Source: Athripsodes cinereus (lineage: Eukaryota > Arthropoda > Insecta > Trichoptera > Leptoceridae). Taken from it: a stretch of DNA of 64,000 bases. The DNA lies in the NCBI GenBank assembly GCA_947579605.1, contig OX388315.1, positions 186,001 through 250,000 on the forward strand, read 5' to 3'. This document shows, piece after piece, positions 46,308 through 57,985 of the stretch; positions within the stretch are counted from its first letter, which is position 1, and each line of letters starts with the position of its first letter. Made by a program: the position numbers and the translations under genes. The notes below the pieces were generated by a model, which was given only the letters and a program-made list of their open reading frames with translations, had not been told where the DNA came from and searched no databases.

Positions 46308-46873
46308 TTTATTTATTTATTTATTAATCAGAGACACAAACAGAAAGTTGACAAAATACACACAAAAAAATAAAAACAACATACATTGATTCGGCCAGGC
46401 CAAACCCCCAATTAAGTGTGTCTACAGCATACACATATTAATGTAAAAAAAAAAAGAATGAGAAAAAAAAACAATCAAACAAAAGCAGACCACAATCACC
46501 GCAGGCCCAGTACAAACTGAACCCGCACCAAACAAGCACCGATCACGTCAAACAACAACAAGCAAATACCATCGCAACACTTAAAATCAAGCAATCCATT
46601 TAACATCAAAAAACAAAACAAAAAAAAAACACAAATAAGTCAATCTACAAAGATAACAAAGTTGGAGGCAACACTCCTTCTGAACCCCGTCAGTGAATGA
46701 CAAAAGACATCCACACCATCCACGCAATGTGAGCATAAAACATTATATAATCTACACATTCTGCTGATTGGACTATTGGGACTGACATTGTTACTGTGTC
46801 TGTCCATTAAGAAAGTTCTTAGGTTACGTAGGCGGGGATTTGCTGATTTGTGAATTTGATCGATAATATGCAA
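46308..46873 (-). pseudogene. LINE 3' end (NSPISRMCRLYN type)
   Basis: The minus strand encodes about 60 codons with RHSNNVSPNSPISRMCRLYN and VDVFCHSLTGFRRSV, then a stop, a long A-rich 3' untranslated region and a TAAATAAATAAAT end. This matches the HRTxxGxNSPxxRxCxxxN...DxFxxSLxxF tail of insect CR1/Jockey-group LINEs. Confidence 0.75.
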
Positions 46874-46879
46874 TTAATA

Positions 46880-48375
46880 TATTGCACGCTCTGGAAGAAA
46901 TAATTAATATCTCATTCTCGCGGATTTGATAATTTATACTTTTTATTATGGGTCAATTTACGTTATTTATTCTAACCTGGAAATATCAATTTTGAGGGTA
47001 GATATTAACGAAGGTTATTACCACTGTTTACTGTCAAAAATAAACATTCAGTATAGTAATCGGTGCAGATCTCTATAATTATATTTAATAGCAGAGTATT
47101 GCCATTAATAAATCAAATATTTACAAATTTATGATAAGTATTCTCATTGTTGTATTTTCATGGGAGTTTATCTAGTTAATTGGTACGTTGTTTATTATTA
47201 TTAACCATGTCGTCAGTTTTTGTCTTATAAATTCATATATTCTGATCAATGTTTTTTTTTCCTATACAAAAACATTGGTTAGATAAATATCTATCTGCAG
47301 AGATATGGGAGATGTGAACGGGATCCTCTGCCAGTTCACACGTTGTGAAAAAGAATGAATTAATACTTACATTTATTCATTAATCAGATGGTTATGCAAC
47401 GCTAGACAACAATTCATTATTAGATACATGTTGTATATATTATTATTATTAAATGCAATAACTATTTACCTAGTAGTGTTAAATAATTTGTGAAGTAATG
47501 AACTGTGTAAGTTTATCTTATTATTTAGTCACTAATTCAGAGCATAACATTTGTATTTATTTTTTTGTTGTTGTCTAAACACATTGAATTTTTATATGTA
47601 TGTGCTTGACCTGACAACTTGTTATCTTAATTACTTTGTTGTTGTTACTTTTATTTTTCTGTTGTTAACATGTAAAAGGCAAAAACGTAGATAAAATAAA
47701 TTAAAATGTTTCCTATTCAATTCTTAGTTGTACTCAACATAAAGCTTTCACGATTAAGCTAACTTATATTATGGGTTACTTTGTAAATGATATGGAATAT
47801 CACGTGTTCATGCATAACAATAATTATTTCACAAATTTAGGATTCTCAACATCATTGATAAATAAATGGAATTGAATGATTCATGTTGAGATGTAGGTAT
47901 ATAGTACGTATGTACCTACTAGTGTTGCCATTGAGTATTTATATATTTCGTTTGATCTGCAACGATCATCTTTCACGGTACAAATATCACATTATTGTGA
48001 GGAGTGTAACATAAATCTATTTTATCACCTACATAATGAGTCTTTCTTACATAATATTACCTATAACATTCTCTACAGCTCGCCTCTCTCATATTATTAT
48101 GATGAATGTGGCTGATGTAATACATGATGTATCCACTTAAGTATAAGATGTGTTACTATATTATATTATACCAATATATTGTACTGCAATTAACCTACCT
48201 GTTTAACTATTTATACCTCACACATAATTTGGGATAACTAGTCGTATCTATAACATTAAAATCGACTTCTCGAAAAATAAAGACATTTATAATAAGTATC
48301 GTGTTATACCTTCACATTATATTAAAGTTTCATATATGTACGTATTAAAACATTTTTAACATCGGTACAATTATA
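46880..48375. other. AT-rich stretch
   Basis: No gene or datable repeat is recognised in 1.5 kb. Confidence 0.45.
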
Positions 48376-49022
48376 TATACAGAGTTCGTCGGTATCCTGG
48401 AGGAAGAGTCTCGGCCTCATGATCAAGGGGTCCGTGGTTCGATTCCAGGCGCCGGCAAACTCCCCTTTCACGACACAAGCTTTTAGCTTAGTGTGAAAGG
48501 TGTATATGGTTGTATTTGGGTTTATAACAAAACCCAGATACAGTGGAACCTCTCATAACGAGCACCCCTCATAACGAGTAATTCGCATAACGAGCAAAAA
48601 TAAATGTGAAAAAGTTGCTTCCATAACGAGTGACATTTCGCATAACGAGCTACAGAGAAAGGGTAGTCCCTTTTTCACGACATTCACTTGTGACCTTGTG
48701 AGCCAGGACTTCCGCGCCAGTACATCAGTCTGTGTTTAGCACTCGTTCCGTTAGCGCCTTGATTTCGCATGTGATCACCCATTCTTCCAAAATTTGTATT
48801 GATATTATTAGTAATTTTTTATGTGGAAAGTATTATAATCCATTCAAAAATGTCCCCGAAGAAAAAAACACAAGAAGACAATAAAAATAACTGTTGAAAT
48901 GAAACGTTAAATCATTGAAAAGCGAGAACAAGGTGTGAGCGTGGCATATCTAACCCACACATACGCGCACATACTATCGGTCAACAGCAACGATCTGCAC
49001 TATTCTCAAGAACAAAGATAAA

Positions 49023-49237
49023 TAATGCAATTTGAAACAAGTGTTCCTTTCTACTATTGTTTTTTAATTCGCAGAGAGACGTCTTTCGACTTATGAGGTC
49101 ATTATCAAAGATTGATAATGACCTCATAAGTCGAAAGACGTCTCTCTGCGAATTAAAAAACAATAGTAGAAAGGAACACTTGTTTCAAATTGCATTATTA
49201 TGGAATTCTACTACGTGTGCACCGACACAATTAATAA
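49023..49237 (+). mobile_element. Hammerhead-bearing foldback element, copy 4
   Basis: This 215-bp element is flanked by an exact 12-bp AACAAAGATAAA (49011-49022 and 49238-49249) and interrupts the Tigger transposase remnant. The palindrome (about 49021-49199) has arms unlike those of copies 1 and 2 except in the ribozyme-like core. The tail TGGAATTCTACTAC...CACCGACACAATTAAT (49201-49235) matches the family. Confidence 0.8.
49109..49147 (+). ncRNA. Hammerhead-like motif of copy 4
   Basis: Stem I AGA (49109-49111), core UUGAUAA (49112-49118), bulged U, stem II GAC (49120-49122) and GUC (49130-49132), GAAA (49133-49136), palindromic GACGUC, U, C17 (49144), stem I UCU. Position 3 is U and position 8 is A. 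A degraded twin lies on the minus strand of the left arm. Confidence 0.5.
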
Positions 49238-49799
49238 AACAAAGATAAAATTAAGAGATGGATGTTTCAAGAGAGTGTTTACGAAAGGTCTACGTTTACG
49301 GTTAGTTTTCTAGTTAAAAATGGTTAATTATTTGTCATAAATTCATATTTTTATTTAGGTACGTTTTTTTCCTAATCTAAATTGTATTACAAGTTGTTAC
49401 ACTCTTTTATAAGTCATTTTATTTGAAAAAACGTTATTAAAAAAATCATGGAATACTTATTCTTTGGAACGCATTATCGTATTTTACATTGATTTCTTTG
49501 GAAAAAAAGGTTTCGCATACCTAACGAGTGTTTCGCATAAGGAGTAAGAGTCAGGAACGAATAAAACTCGTTATTTTTATTTTATTTTATTTGAATAAAA
49601 TATACCACTGCCAGCTTGACAGTTGTGAAACCTAATTGCTGGACAGTGGACAACATAATATAACAATCATAAACAAATATGAATCTAAGAATCTAAAATA
49701 ACAACCATACGAATATAACCCATTAATAAAAAAAAAACTTACAATGAGAGGTTCCACTGTATATCTTATTTCTAAAAAAAAATATCAAGTGACAAAACA

Positions 49800-51585
49800 T
49801 CAAAACAAAAAGCTATAAGCAAAAGAGTGTGTAAAATTCTCTAACATTAGGTAGTAATATGCAGTAGAATAAAATAATTAAAGTTTGTTTTTTCCATAAT
49901 GTTCAGTGTGCGTATCGTATATTGTAGGAAACATTGTTCTAGGAACATTATTATGATGTATGTACATAATTATGTATCTACTGCAAGCATTATATTATAT
50001 TATATAATTATGTTGTTCTACTATAAAGAAGCATCAGCCCGAAACAGTACAAAATTATAATATTATGTTATTGTGAAATTCATATCAATGTTTGTATGAA
50101 GTCTGAAATTATCTAACCTTTTGTAAGTAGCTTTCAGCAATAATTATCATATTAGAAGTATTTAATTATCTGAAAGTTTTTTCAGGTATATTGTGCCTTT
50201 ATCTTTATGTTTCGATTTCGTTCCTCCAAACAACCTCGTGACATTACCACTAAGGATAGTAATGAACGAAATATCATTAATTGGCAAAATAAAAAAATAA
50301 ATATTATAAGTATTTGATTATACGGGATCAGACAATATTTGGTTTTAAGATAACAAAACCGTAACAGTTTTACTGAGTTGTACGGAGTCTTTTCAAAATA
50401 TGTAAATGAATTTGGATTTACGTAAATTTTGTTAATTTAAAATCGCAAAAGTTAAATCAGATACAACGTAGGTACTTCGTACTAAACTTTGCAATAAAGT
50501 TTCCTTAGACATTTATAATTTCCTTCCTAATTTACATTTTATGTATATTTATATATTGCGTAGATTTTTAATTCTTGAATAACATTTCCATGATTTTATG
50601 CATATTATGATACAGTACAAATATTACTTACTTATATACATATTCCTCCCGCAGTGCGGATACATTCCACTTTCTGTAATAACATCTCATATTGGATCAA
50701 TGACATAAATACTAGAATAGAAACTCAAACAATAAATATAATTATCATCATATTTGATCATTTTGGTCCAATTCAATTTCATCTCAATAATTAATTAGTC
50801 TTATACAAGCGTTAGCTTAAGAAGGTTGCTCTCCATCTAACTTATTCATTAAAAAAGTATGTTTCTATATTTAATTTATATGAAACTGCACCTTTTTACG
50901 AAATTGAAATTGCACATTTTTTATAGCATTTTCGGAAACTAAATTTAGAGAACATTAGTATTAGAATTCTGGTCTAGTATAAATATCATTGTAATGCATG
51001 TATATCATTGTAGACAGACTACATGCAGTGTATATGTTGGTACATATTTATATTCATAATGAATCTCCATACATCCTCCCTCCACTTATGTCTTGTTCTG
51101 TAGTACCTACATATTGTGTACATGTAGTGTAGAGTGGTGATGTGACGATATTCTATTGCGTCCATCCATCCCGTAGTAACAAAGTGAGGAATGAGAAATT
51201 ACATTTTGATGGGGTCATAATTTTTAATGTTGACATTAATCTTACCTAAGTACCCTAACTACATAAAAAACACTTGTACAAGTTGAAGAAAAAAGTAATT
51301 AATTCTTAAGACTACTGCAATACTGTAAAGACATAAAATATACAGAGACTTCTTCTTCTTTTGCCATTTAACGATCCTCTCGTTAATAACAGAAACCAAG
51401 CTCCTTCATTCAGAACAATTTTGAGCAAATCCTTCCACTACTGCTATACTCAAATATAAAGTATCTCAAATTTCTGTTTGTTAGTGTTGGTGAGGAAGGG
51501 ATCTTGATTGGTTTGCTTATCGTTATAATTAATTGTTATATTTATTGTTATAACTGTATGATCCATAATAAAGAATAAATAAATA
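49800..51585. other. AT-rich stretch
   Basis: No gene or clear mobile element is seen. Confidence 0.45.
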
Positions 51586-51591
51586 AATACT

Positions 51592-51790
51592 GTCACGGCA
51601 TATCCCACAAGTGGGGTAATAAACATGCAAGCCTTCCTCTCCATGCCAATAAAAAAATAAGAAATTCAGGATGAGTAGCAAACCACATAACTAAATTTAA
51701 GATGCAAAATGTTTTATTACTTTGAATATCTACGTTTTACAAAACACGAAAACTTACCGAAAAGAATAGGAGACAAATTTTTCTGCATGA
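51592..51790 (+). repeat. Repeat family C
   Basis: It contains TCACGGCATATCCCACAAGT, GGGGTAATAAACATGCAAGC, CTTCCTCTCCATGCC and AAATTCAGGATGAGTAGCAA, then a diverged 3' half with CGAAAACTTACCGAAAAG. Confidence 0.75.
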
Positions 51791-51799
51791 TCTACGAAA

Positions 51800-53925
51800 C
51801 AGAGCTAATGTTTCATTAAAAATCCTAAAAATATCCTCCACACATTAAATTGTTGACAGTTTTTATTTTAGCATCAAGTAATTAGTTTTTTTTTTTAAAT
51901 AATCTGTTAAAATGTTTATTTTAGTTAAATTAGTATCAAAGGTTGATTGTCCGTAATACTGTTAACAATATATTATTATTCTCATACATAACTGATGTAT
52001 GCGTTGTGTACTGAATTTTAATCATATCGTATTAGCACAACAAGTAAATGTATGAATCTTAATGTCTCTGGTGCGTATTAACTTTGTACATGAAATTTCC
52101 GCGAACTTCAAAGGAATGAAATTCAAAGATATTCATATATTATATTGCGAGTACGAAGAACATTTGTATAAACGTGGGAGAGAGAGTAGCTTTAGAATAG
52201 TTATTAATTAGTATTACTTGGAAGCAGTGTTCTCAATGCACGGTTATAAATATCATTATTAATATGAAAATCATTTCATAGTGTTTAATCAAAGAGTTAT
52301 AAAAATAATATTTCATGGAATAATTTTGAATCATCAATAAAGTCATGAAATTAATGTTTTCTTAATTTAATTAAAAACCGATACCGGTTTATCTGAATCA
52401 TTGAGCATTATATTAGGAACTAAATTTTCAAAAGTGAAACTTGTTTTTCAAAATTTTATCCTAAATCAGTGCAGAATGCATTAAACCTACAAAAAAGCAA
52501 AAACATTAAGACAAAAGTTTTCTTAAGAAAGACTTATAATTATATCTTTATTTGTTGAGCTATTCAAATCTCATTATATTATAAATACATAATATACGTT
52601 ATATTGATACGATGAATACATATCTACAATGTAATTAACTGTAATCATAATAATTATGCATAATTATTAGTCATTCATTCGACCCCAATTCCCATCTGAA
52701 TTATCTTTTTATTTCATATATTATATATATCTACTTGCAGTATTGTCCCAATTTTTTATTACTTTGTATCTACATCTTCTATCAGTGACGTGCTTGCCAT
52801 ATATATGCAAAAAACGCCTATGCCCGAAGATTAAATCTGCAGTTTACGAATGAAAAGAAGCGATAACCTAGATTACAAATTAAAACTTATTCAAACTTGA
52901 CACCAAACTCATCTGTTGTAAACTTTATTTCAATTAAAAGAAAGGGTGGATTGCCGGAAGAAAACTATTTTTATCTATAAACTACTTTGTAGCATCTTAT
53001 GCATTATTTGTCCGGCAATTACTTGCCTTGTAACATTATTTAGTAAATATGTAGGGCTTGTAGGGTGTCAATCGCAAAATTGCATGCCCAATATAAAAAG
53101 CCTAGTCCCGCCGCTGCCTACTATGTACATAACATCTCAAAAATGCAAGAGAAAAATACGAAAAGTACATAGATAGTGAAATAATTATAAGACATAGGTA
53201 GGTACATATAGATATATAAATAGTATTGTAATAAAACAATTCGTCTGCAGTAGTTGTTTACTATTCCAATTGTCCCGCAATAGAGAACATTACATACCTA
53301 CATAATATAATGTATAGATTCGTTTATAATACTCATAATTAGAATAACGTTTCCACGATTCATTTGTATGGAGGTTTATTTAATAAATCATATTTTCTCT
53401 GCTACTTTCCCTATTGTCTAAAGTTTGCTGCAATGCAAACTTTTATTTATAAAAACGAAGCAACAAACTTTCCACAGTTTATCTTATCACTCAGCTATAC
53501 TTGACAAGTACAAAAGAATAGAAATAATATTTTGTATGTTAATTGTATTAAATATATGTTTTTTTGTCTTAATGCTAATTTGACAGGGTATTACGTTCAA
53601 ACTAATTCATTGCAGGTTAAAAAAAACGTGATATAAAAACGTGTATTTTGTATCGCACGATTTCTCTCAAATGCAACTCGCAAAAAATAGTTAGTACCTA
53701 CTTTTTTACATAATGTGTATATAAGGTATAAAATAACTCTTCGTGTAATAATTGTAATTGAGTATGATTTTAACACGTATACTTACTAGATATTATTAAT
53801 TACATTGGTTTCTGTATTTCGGTTTATATAAGTGCTTCATTCATTAATGGGTAAGAGTGGATACTCAGCTGGTTTACTTATTGCTTGTACTGTAATATTT
53901 TTAGGGCAAGGGCCTTACCTCCGCA
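51800..53925. other. AT-rich stretch
   Basis: No gene is supported in 2.1 kb. A 76-residue open frame at 52946-53176 has no recognisable feature. Confidence 0.4.
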
Positions 53926-53934
53926 CCAAATCAT

Positions 53935-54035
53935 AAAGTGTATTTATTTTTCAAACACTTGACTTTTACGGGACATTCGAAAACTTACGGAAAAGAGTGG
54001 GAGATCAATTCTTTGCCGAGTGCTCTACTGAACAG
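53935..54035 (+). repeat. Repeat family C, 3' half
   Basis: AAACACTTGACTTTTACGGG, ACATTCGAAAACTTACGG, AAAAGAGTGGGAGATC and TTCTTTGCCGAGTGCTC follow the family 3' half. Confidence 0.65.
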
Positions 54036-54039
54036 TTAT

Positions 54040-55180
54040 TACGAAATACTATACATGATTTTTATGTTAGGTACTATAACTGATACTAGTATGTGTTTTA
54101 TTGTTTATATACAACATGTGTATATACTCCAGAGATATAAAAAGTATTTTAAAAGCTACGAAAACAGTTTTCCACATAAAAGTGATGATATTAGATAGAT
54201 ACCTAATACTAGATACTGTTTGTGTATTTCCCAATAGTTAACATCAGCACTACTACTGTATATTGACACAGATGTTGTATAAAGATATACATTCAAATAT
54301 AAACAAATACAATACCACGAACGCACTTACGAAAATATTTATGTACATACTGTATTACTTTAAGGTGATACATACATACATTGCTTTTTTAATGCATTTG
54401 GCATTCTGGCCATATAGATTTAATGGTAAATTTCTCAGACAGTTGGCTGTTTCGGTGGTCACTTCATGCAGGTCTTGTTTTGTATACGGCGTATATTATT
54501 ATGTCACCTTATACTTCATGAAAGTTTGGAGTGTTTCAAAAAAAGTATCATCAATAAAATATTACATCCTAAATTGTAAATTCTTATTTTTTATAACACT
54601 AAGAGGATGACCTGTATGTCAATAACAAATAGTTAGACAGCTGGCTACCTCATTTGTTAGATATTATATAAAGGCATACATAGATTATGATTATTGTTAA
54701 TTATCCGATGGCTTTTAATATTTATTTGTTGGAAAAAATTCTCTAGAGTCCTTGTTCCAATTTTGCATTTCCAGGCACAAGGTTGAGTAAAGTAAAGTGT
54801 CAGGGAGGGTTAACAGCCCCACTTAGTATTGTATTGTATGTATTATCATGCATTGTGAAGGTAAGTACTGCAAAGTGTAGACATTATGCATTGCATACTT
54901 GTGTGCCAATAATAATAATAATATTTACGTTTTGTTGTAGGTATTGTGCCATCGTACCAATATACATACTTACATACATCCACTACCACAAACATAATAT
55001 ATTTTTTTTTCAATATATTTCATTATCTTTATTACTTGTTTAAAGTAAGTAACATCCAATACCAAACACCAACAAACAAAATATCAAAACGTAACACAAT
55101 ATGCAACCACGCATATTTATTAAATATCATGATTTGTAATAGCAACTGATTTTAGATATATTTTTTTTAAAAAGAGCACT
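54040..55180. other. AT-rich stretch with chance open frames
   Basis: Open frames of 86-115 codons (for example 54263-54610) are rich in Tyr, Phe, Ile and Lys as expected of AT-rich noise. None shows a motif. Confidence 0.4.
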
Positions 55181-55184
55181 GTTC

Positions 55185-55368
55185 TTCCGTTCGCAAGGGT
55201 TCCGTCGGCCCGGGCGTCCCTCTTTCACAATACACCGTTCCTATGACAACGACATCAGAGCGCAGGGAATGCCGTGGGAAGGGGTGACGCGATTGGTATC
55301 TACAGAGATGCTCTGAATGGAGGAGGCTGGTTTCTACCCTGTGCCCCCGAGAGGAGCACAGGGTAAGT
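55185..55368 (+). pseudogene. LINE C-terminal fragment (RPGRPS...DIRAQGMPW type)
   Basis: The plus strand has QGFRRPGRPSFTIH, YDNDIRAQGMPWEGVTRLV and, after a frameshift, GGWFLPCAPERSTG before a stop. This is the RxxGRPxxxWxDxVxxDLRxxGxxWxEAxxxAxDRxxWRxxVxxLCA type of LINE C-terminus. It stands out by GC content. Confidence 0.6.
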
Positions 55369-55445
55369 AGTTTTAAATCACTGCTTTATAAAGGCAATAA
55401 GGAAATAGTTGGGAAATATCAAAGAGTAAATAAGTAGGTAATGGT

Positions 55446-55640
55446 ACCGCTACTATACCATCACAACATATCCCACAAGTGGAGTAGCCAGCAGACCCGC
55501 TGCATATAATAAACATTAAGAAATTCAGGATTGGTGGCAAACCTCATTGCTGAATTTAAGATGTAAAATGTATTTGTTTTTTCGAACACTTGCCTTTTAC
55601 AGGACTCTCGAAAGCTTACGAAAAAGAGCGGGACATTGTG
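55446..55640 (+). repeat. Repeat family C, best full copy
   Basis: It runs from ACTATACCATCACAACATAT through CCCACAAGTGGAGTAGCCAG, GAAATTCAGGATTGGTGGCA, CGAACACTTGCCTTTTACAG and CTCTCGAAAGCTTACG to AAAAGAGCGGGACA. No pol III promoter boxes are clear. Confidence 0.75.
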
Positions 55641-55723
55641 TTAACCTATGCCCAACAAATATTATAGTAGTCATTGTAAATAAATATCGTGCATAGCAAC
55701 ATAATATACATAGATCATATAAT

Positions 55724-55903
55724 GAGTTCGTCGGTAGCCTGGAGGTAGAGTCTCGGCCTTGTGAACAAGGGGTCCGGGGTTCGATCCCAGGTGCCGGCAA
55801 ACTCCCCTTTCACGACACAAGCTTTTAGCTTACTGTGAAAGGTGTATAAGGTTGTATTTGGGTTTATAACAGAAACCCAGATATATCTTTAAAAAAAAAA
55901 AAA
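55724..55903 (+). repeat. SINE family A, reference-quality copy
   Basis: It starts GAGTTCGTCGGTAGCCTGGA, with A-box-like TAGCCTGGAGGTAGAG and a consensus B box GGTTCGATCCC. The GTGCCGGCAAACTCCCCTTT then CACGACACAAGCTTTTAGC body follows, and it ends AACCCAGATATATC plus a 15-A tail. The antisense short frame across it (MPAPGIEPRTPCS...) is a familiar SINE artefact. Confidence 0.9.
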
Positions 55904-56030
55904 ATGTGGAAGTGTTACATCCAAAATGTATGTAAGATCATTACTTGTTATTTGCATGAGCCCAACTAACTTCCATAAAGTTCCTCTTTATTTATTACTA
56001 ACCCATTATGCGTGATCCTGCAGGGTTACT

Positions 56031-56231
56031 CTTGACAAAACTAAACACGATCTTAATCTAGTCTTGATCTTGATCATACGACGCACGAATGGACTATGGT
56101 CAAAAACTTCGCGCTACCGCTAACGCGCGATCGGTTTGCGTGTATTTTTGGCCAATAGTCACTTCGTGCGTCGTATGATCAAGATCAAGACTAGATTAAG
56201 ATCGTGTTTAGTTTTGTCAAGAGTAGCCCTG
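56031..56231. mobile_element. Long-TIR MITE, 201 bp
   Basis: Ends CAGGGTTACTCTTGAC and GTCAAGAGTAGCCCTG begin near-perfect inverted arms of about 70 bp (GATCTTAATCTAGTCTTG, then CATACGACGCACGAA). A central CGCGCTACCGCTAACGCGCG adds a further inverted word. No target duplication is certain. It encodes nothing. Confidence 0.8.
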
Positions 56232-56239
56232 CTGATGGG

Positions 56240-56850
56240 AATATTATAACAATATAAACCTACGTGTGTATTTATGTTGTTTATTATGGTAGTAGGTACA
56301 TACTATAATTGGACGATGGCAATGAGAAGCCAATAAATATAATATCCTCCGAAAATAAGCACAGTAATTGGGGTAAAGTCTGTTATTAATACTTTATGCG
56401 CATTATATTATATTCAACATGTTGTGGGTAGGTACCTGAGGCAACTTTCTATTCTTACTGACTGACTAACCACTAACTACGTAATAAATATCTAATGATA
56501 TGGGGGTAAAAGGCACTACTCGCATAGGGGAGGTGTTAGAATATTAGATATGTTCTTACTGAGTATTTATCGTGTTATAATTATAGAGAAAGGGGTAGCG
56601 GTGTAATATTATAATATTCAGAGCTTCTGACTATAAATAAATTGACTTGGAAAATAATTGATATAAACTTAATGTAGGTACTTGCAACTACATTATTAGT
56701 TGTTAGATATTCAGGTATACCTAAATGTTCTAGGGATAGAGTTTGATGGCTACTTACTTCTGTTAAGGAAACGTCTCATACCTACGATAAAATGATGAAT
56801 TCATCAAGTATGGATTATATTATAAATGGATATTATTACTATTATAGTTA
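56240..56850. other. AT-rich stretch
   Basis: No feature is supported. Confidence 0.45.
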
Positions 56851-56852
56851 GC

Positions 56853-57456
56853 TAACATCAAACAAGTAAGTGAATTCGTGTAACTGGGCAGCAGAATAAA
56901 CCAGGATGGACGCTCCAAAGCAGAAATCGTAAGCAGAATAAACCAGGCAAGGATTGCCTTTAACAAAAAATCGAAGATATTGGAATCCCCAAATATTGAC
57001 TTAAGCGTAAGGAAGAACCTTACTAAATCCTTTGTATGGAGCATTCTGCTTTATGGTTGTGAGACATGGACCATCAGCAAGAGTGAAAGCGGACGGTTGG
57101 CGGCCTTTGAAATGTGGTGCTACAGACGCATGCTTAAGATGCATTGGTCGGAGCACGTCGAAAACGAAGAAGTATTAACCAGGGTAGGCGAAAAAAGGCA
57201 ACTCCTTAAGAGAATCAGCCAACAACGAGCTAACTGGATTGGCCACAACATCAGGCACCCAGGACTACTCATAGCCATCGCGGAGGGTAAGACCGAGGGG
57301 ACAAATGGCAGGGGCCGACCAAGAGACGCATATATGGACCAACTGAAGAGTGATATGAACTGTGGCTCATACGTAGAGCTGAAAAGACTGGCTGGAAATA
57401 GAGACGAATGGAGAAGAAAAACCAAACTCGTTGCAGACCAATCCAATGGATTGTAA
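56853..57456 (+). pseudogene. LINE reverse-transcriptase C-terminus (family D), longest copy
   Basis: From about 56853 the frame reads IKQVSEFV, a stop (TAA where TAC is expected), then LGSRINQDGRSKAEIVSRI and FNKKSKILESPNIDLSVRKNL-like sequence. It continues with SILLYGCETWTI, FEMWCYRRMLKMHW, NEEVLTRVGEKRQLLK, NWIGHNIRHPG and NGRGRPRDAYMDQLK to a stop at 57454. This is the region after the reverse-transcriptase domain of a non-LTR retrotransposon. Apart from the single nonsense change it is open for about 190 codons. It is 5'-truncated, and copies at 6438, 40028 and 63697 are shorter. Confidence 0.85.
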
Positions 57457-57469
57457 CTCATTATTATAT

Positions 57470-57985
57470 AGTTAGCTAAAGTTAGGTATTAGGTACTGTT
57501 ATAATGTATTTATAGACAGGTAATTATACTGTAGTAATATAACAAAGGTTAGTTGATTAGTTTTGTTGTATTGGTGTTGTACCTGTCGGTACTGTGGTCG
57601 TCGCTTTACTCACCCCGACTTGCCCTTTGCTTTGCGTGATCTCCATCAGGTAACAGGTACCTACCTCTACCTGACAATTTTCTTATAAACTTAGGTAATG
57701 TAACTTACTGTCAAAAATCTATAAAAGTAGGTACGAACTATATGAACATTACATCACCGCAAACAAAATGAGATGAAAAAGAATTATCTTCTTCTTTTCG
57801 TGTCGGTCAGCAAAGTTTCGTATCGGCGATAAAAAAAACAAAACATCAATATCTAGATTCCCATTTTCTCCCTGAAAGACACGACTTCCCTTGCAGCTCC
57901 CCTCAGATGAGTTCGCTCCACGAATTCCTGTGACACTGTCTGGGAGCCATTGGACATGTCAGGAGGAGAATATAATTAATCTTCT
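57470..57985. other. Intervening sequence
   Basis: No gene. A GC-richer block at about 57585-57660 is unexplained. Confidence 0.4.

Larger units (their letters stand above)
48850..49330 (+). pseudogene. Tigger transposase N-terminal remnant
   Basis: Frames near 48850-49022 encode MSPKKKTQEDN, then ITVEMKR-stop-IIEKREQGVSVAYLT and RSTATICTILKNKDK. These are the N-terminal helix-turn-helix (CENP-B/Psq-type) domain of pogo-family transposases. The frame is interrupted by stops, frameshifts and the foldback element, after which a few codons resume (IKRWMFQESVYE). The catalytic DDE domain is absent. Confidence 0.75.
48541..49759 (+). mobile_element. pogo/Tigger-like DNA transposon
   Basis: Terminal inverted repeats CAGTGGAACCTCTCAT and ATGAGAGGTTCCACTG sit between TA target duplications (48539-48540 and 49760-49761). 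CATAACGAG repeats follow the left end, typical of Tigger elements. Length is 1219 bp including a 215-bp foldback (49023-49237). A poly-T to poly-A bounded block at about 49571-49737 looks like a further retroelement insertion. The element is non-functional. Confidence 0.85.
48382..49790 (+). repeat. SINE family A, split by a Tigger insertion
   Basis: The SINE head and body are 48382-48540 (GAGTTCGTCGGTATCCTGG, B box GGTTCGATTCC). Its final TATATCTT... and A-run continue at 49760-49790. The split is exactly at a TA dinucleotide duplicated by the DNA transposon. Confidence 0.85.

Noticed and set aside
48981..49248. Short mirrored open frames (FFNSQRDVFRLMRSLS...) as proteins
   Set aside because: Both are translations of the foldback palindrome; nearly the same peptide appears on both strands because the DNA is self-complementary.
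54263..54610. 115-codon open frame as a membrane protein gene
   Set aside because: Composition is what AT-rich noise gives (Tyr, Phe, Ile, Lys) and there is no motif, splice site or GC shift.
55597..55800. Open frame MPAPGIEPRTPCS... as a protein
   Set aside because: It is antisense translation of the tRNA-like head of SINE family A; similar frames occur at 27687, 41417 and 43620.
57120..57461. Minus-strand 113-codon open frame
   Set aside because: It is the shadow of the LINE frame on the plus strand.
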